A DNA stretch of 6,050 nucleotides, taken from contig JAKFXW010000042.1 in NCBI GenBank assembly GCA_021731185.1, positions 1 to 6,050 of the forward strand, given 5' to 3'. A program made the position numbers and the translations under genes. The stretch is from Gallionellaceae bacterium (GTDB lineage Bacteria > Pseudomonadota > Gammaproteobacteria > Burkholderiales > Gallionellaceae). Positions 4,091 to 6,050 of the stretch are shown here, piece by piece. Numbering within the stretch: the stretch's first letter is position 1; every line of letters starts with the position of its first letter. Under the pieces are notes generated by a model. It was given only the letters and a program-made list of their open reading frames with translations, did not search any database and had not been told where the DNA came from.

Positions 4091-5152
4091 ATGGCTGCAT
4101 CATTTTTTCCGACGCTGGAGCATCTTGCCACCGCAGTGATTTTGCTGGACGGGCAGTCGCGCATATTGTATTTAAATCCAGCCGCCGAAAATCTGTTTGA
4201 TGCCAGCAACAAAACACTGATAGGTCACCCCCTGCAACATGTATTCACGCACACCCAGCAACTCACCACGGCCATGCAACAGGCCATACGCAACAATGCC
4301 AGCTTCATCGAGCATGATTTAACGCTGGGTCTACATTCATTGTCGGGCGCGCATGGCAACGTGCGCTTGCAATTGCGGTGTACTGCTACGCCACTGCAAG
4401 CGAACAACCACTCCTATTTGTTGCTGGAATTTCACCCGATAGACCGCCCGCTGAAATTAGCGCGCGAAGAGCAGATGTTGGATCAGACCCAAGCCAATCG
4501 ATTGCTGCTCAGAAATCTCGCGCATGAAATAAAAAATCCACTGGGCGGCATTCGTGGCGCAGCGCAGTTATTGGAAGCGGAATTAAGCAAGCCGGAGCTG
4601 CGCGAATATACGCAAGTTGTCATACAAGAAGCCGACCGTCTGCGCGCCTTACTGGAAAAATTACTCACGCCGCCGCAAGCCCCGCATTTGAGTGAACTGG
4701 ATATTCACGAGGTACTGGAACGTGTGCGCCGCATCGTGTTGGCCGAAGTGCCCAAAGGTTTGCAAATACAGCGCGATTACGATATTAGCCTGCCGCACTT
4801 ACGCGGCGACAAAGAGCAGCTCATACAAGTTATGCTCAATATCGTGCGCAATGCGGCGCAAGCGATGCACGGGCGAGGCACGATTATTTTGCGTACTCGT
4901 ATTGCTCGTCAGGTAACATTAATGCGTAAGCGCCATCGGCTGGCACTCATGGTGCAGATCATTGATGACGGCCCCGGCATTCCCAGTCATTTACGCGACC
5001 AGATTTTTTATCCACTGGTCTCAGGTCGGGCCGATGGGCATGGTTTGGGTTTAACCATCGCGCAAGATTTTGTAAGCCAGCATCATGGCAGCATCGAGTT
5101 TGAAAGTGAGCCGGGGCGCACCTGTTTTTCGGTGCAGCTTCCACTACAATGA
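4091..5152 (+). CDS. glnL: Nitrogen regulation sensor histidine kinase/phosphatase NtrB (NRII)
   Basis: Cytosolic sensor kinase that phosphorylates NtrC when nitrogen is scarce and dephosphorylates it when PII (GlnB/GlnK) signals nitrogen sufficiency. The 353 residues are close to the usual 349-350. An N-terminal PAS domain (about 8-120, with LATAVILLDGQSRILYLNPA) precedes the HisKA segment, where NLAHEIKNPLGG carries the phospho-acceptor His145. The HATPase domain shows the N-box with Asn250 and Asn254 (LNIVRNAAQAM), the G1 box DDGPGIP (292-298) and the G2 box GHGLGL (316-321). There are no membrane segments, as expected for NtrB. ATG 4091 gives the standard N-terminus (MAASFFPTLEHL). An in-frame TTG at 4061 would only add residues encoded by the 17-mer repeat. 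No clear Shine-Dalgarno precedes the ATG, so translation may be weak. ntrC follows after 42 bp in the same transcript. Confidence 0.96.
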   Translation: MAASFFPTLEHLATAVILLDGQSRILYLNPAAENLFDASNKTLIGHPLQHVFTHTQQLTTAMQQAIRNNASFIEHDLTLGLHSLSGAHGNVRLQLRCTATPLQANNHSYLLLEFHPIDRPLKLAREEQMLDQTQANRLLLRNLAHEIKNPLGGIRGAAQLLEAELSKPELREYTQVVIQEADRLRALLEKLLTPPQAPHLSELDIHEVLERVRRIVLAEVPKGLQIQRDYDISLPHLRGDKEQLIQVMLNIVRNAAQAMHGRGTIILRTRIARQVTLMRKRHRLALMVQIIDDGPGIPSHLRDQIFYPLVSGRADGHGLGLTIAQDFVSQHHGSIEFESEPGRTCFSVQLPLQ

Positions 5153-5194
5153 AACTGGTCTCCAAAATAGTCATTTTATAAATAGGAATACGAC

Positions 5195-6050
5195 ATGAAA
5201 CCTGTCTGGATAGTCGACGATGATCGCTCCATACGCTGGGTGTTGGAAAAAGCCCTGGCGCGCGAGCATATCGAATTTAAAAGTTTTGAATCAGCCAACG
5301 AAGCATTGAGCGCATTGCCGCAAGGCTTGCCACAAATCGTCATCAGCGACATTCGTATGCCGGGTAAATCGGGGTTGGAACTGCTGCAAACTTTGAGTGA
5401 AAAATATCCGCAAATGCCGATCATCATCATGACGGCATATTCAGATTTGGAAAGTGCGGTGTCCTCATTTCAAGGCGGCGCATTCGAATATCTGCCCAAG
5501 CCATTTGATATTAATCATGCGGTCGAGTTAATTCAGCGCGCGTTAGCACACAGCCAGCGTAAGAATGCCTCCCCCGAAGACCACATCACCGCGCCCGATA
5601 TACTGGGGCAAGCGCCTGCCATGCAGGAAGTATTTCGCGCCATTGGCAGGCTCGCGCAATCACATGCCACCGTCCTCATCAATGGCGAATCCGGCACAGG
5701 CAAAGAACTGGTGGCGCACGCCCTGCATCGACATAGCCCACGTGCTGATAAAACATTTGTTGCGATTAACACCGCTGCTATCCCTAAAGATTTATTGGAA
5801 TCTGAATTATTCGGCCACGAGCGCGGCGCGTTCACTGGGGCGACCACCATGCGGCGCGGACGTTTTGAACAAGCCGATGGCGGCACTTTATTTCTGGATG
5901 AAATCGGCGACATGCCCGCCGAATTGCAAACGCGATTATTGCGTGTGCTGTCGGATGGAAATTTTTATCGCGTCGGCGGCCATCAGCCTGTAAAAGCCAA
6001 TGTCCGCATCATCGCTGCCACCCATCAAAATCTGGATGAGCGCGTAAAAC
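5195..6050 (+). CDS. glnG: Nitrogen regulation response regulator NtrC (NRI), 3' truncated by window edge
   Basis: Sigma-54-dependent transcription activator phosphorylated by NtrB. It activates glnA and other nitrogen genes. The visible 285 residues are about 60% of the usual 470 or so. The receiver domain (1-119) shows the acidic pocket Asp8-Asp10, phospho-acceptor Asp52 (ISDIRMPGKSG), Thr80, Tyr99 and Lys102 (LPKPF). The AAA+ domain begins near 135 with ILGQAPAM. It has Walker A GESGTGKE (164-171), the sigma-54 contact loop GAFTGA (211-216), Walker B GGTLFLDEIGD (229-239) and the RVGG and RIIAATH segments. The rest of the AAA+ domain and the Fis-type DNA-binding domain lie beyond the window. 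ATG 5195 has AGGAA (5184-5188) at good spacing. No lesion is visible. Confidence 0.97.
   Translation, partial: MKPVWIVDDDRSIRWVLEKALAREHIEFKSFESANEALSALPQGLPQIVISDIRMPGKSGLELLQTLSEKYPQMPIIIMTAYSDLESAVSSFQGGAFEYLPKPFDINHAVELIQRALAHSQRKNASPEDHITAPDILGQAPAMQEVFRAIGRLAQSHATVLINGESGTGKELVAHALHRHSPRADKTFVAINTAAIPKDLLESELFGHERGAFTGATTMRRGRFEQADGGTLFLDEIGDMPAELQTRLLRVLSDGNFYRVGGHQPVKANVRIIAATHQNLDERVK

Noticed and set aside
5565..5993. 142-residue + strand open frame
   Set aside because: It overlaps ntrC in another frame. The ntrC frame has all expected motifs through this stretch.

Overview
The window looks like the chromosome of a betaproteobacterium of moderate GC, most likely a Nitrosomonadales-type lineage (ammonia oxidisers, methylotrophs, iron oxidisers). 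I base this on the gene order glnA, DUF4124 protein, ntrB, ntrC and on the protein sequences. The order-level placement is an inference; no rRNA or other marker gene is present. All genes read on the + strand.

Layout. Positions 1-1223 hold a long cation diffusion facilitator (CDF) efflux protein. Its frame is open to the left edge of the window, so its start is not fully settled. Positions 1224-1622 are a 399-bp regulatory region. It carries two dyads with the geometry of NtrC enhancer sites, a very good sigma-54 (-24/-12) promoter, and a roughly 200-nt leader with short hairpins and a repeated structured element. glnA (glutamine synthetase type I, with the adenylylation tyrosine) follows at 1623-3044 and ends in a strong intrinsic terminator. 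Next comes a complete 273-bp IS5-type MITE with an intact CTAA target duplication (3136-3416), then a sigma-70-type promoter, then a small secreted DUF4124 protein (3499-3963). A second sigma-54 promoter lies 12 bp after that gene. It is followed by ntrB/glnL (4091-5152) and ntrC/glnG (5195 to the window end, truncated by the edge after 285 codons).

How it works together. NtrB and NtrC are the nitrogen-sensing two-component pair. NtrC is a sigma-54 activator whose GAFTGA loop and Walker motifs are visible. Both glnA and ntrBC have sigma-54 promoter sequences, so the window reads as a nitrogen-starvation circuit with probable positive autoregulation. It differs from the enterobacterial glnALG operon because the MITE, a terminator and extra promoters separate glnA from ntrBC.

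Most unusual signal. A 50-nt element occurs at 17-66 (at the start of the CDF gene) and at 1471-1520 (in the glnA leader). Its ends are identical. Its middle has diverged but folds into the same bulged-T hairpin through several compensatory base-pair changes. A third, partial copy sits just upstream at 1434-1449. This suggests a conserved structured element, either an RNA leader or a single-strand transposition/REP-like hairpin. I do not recognise it.
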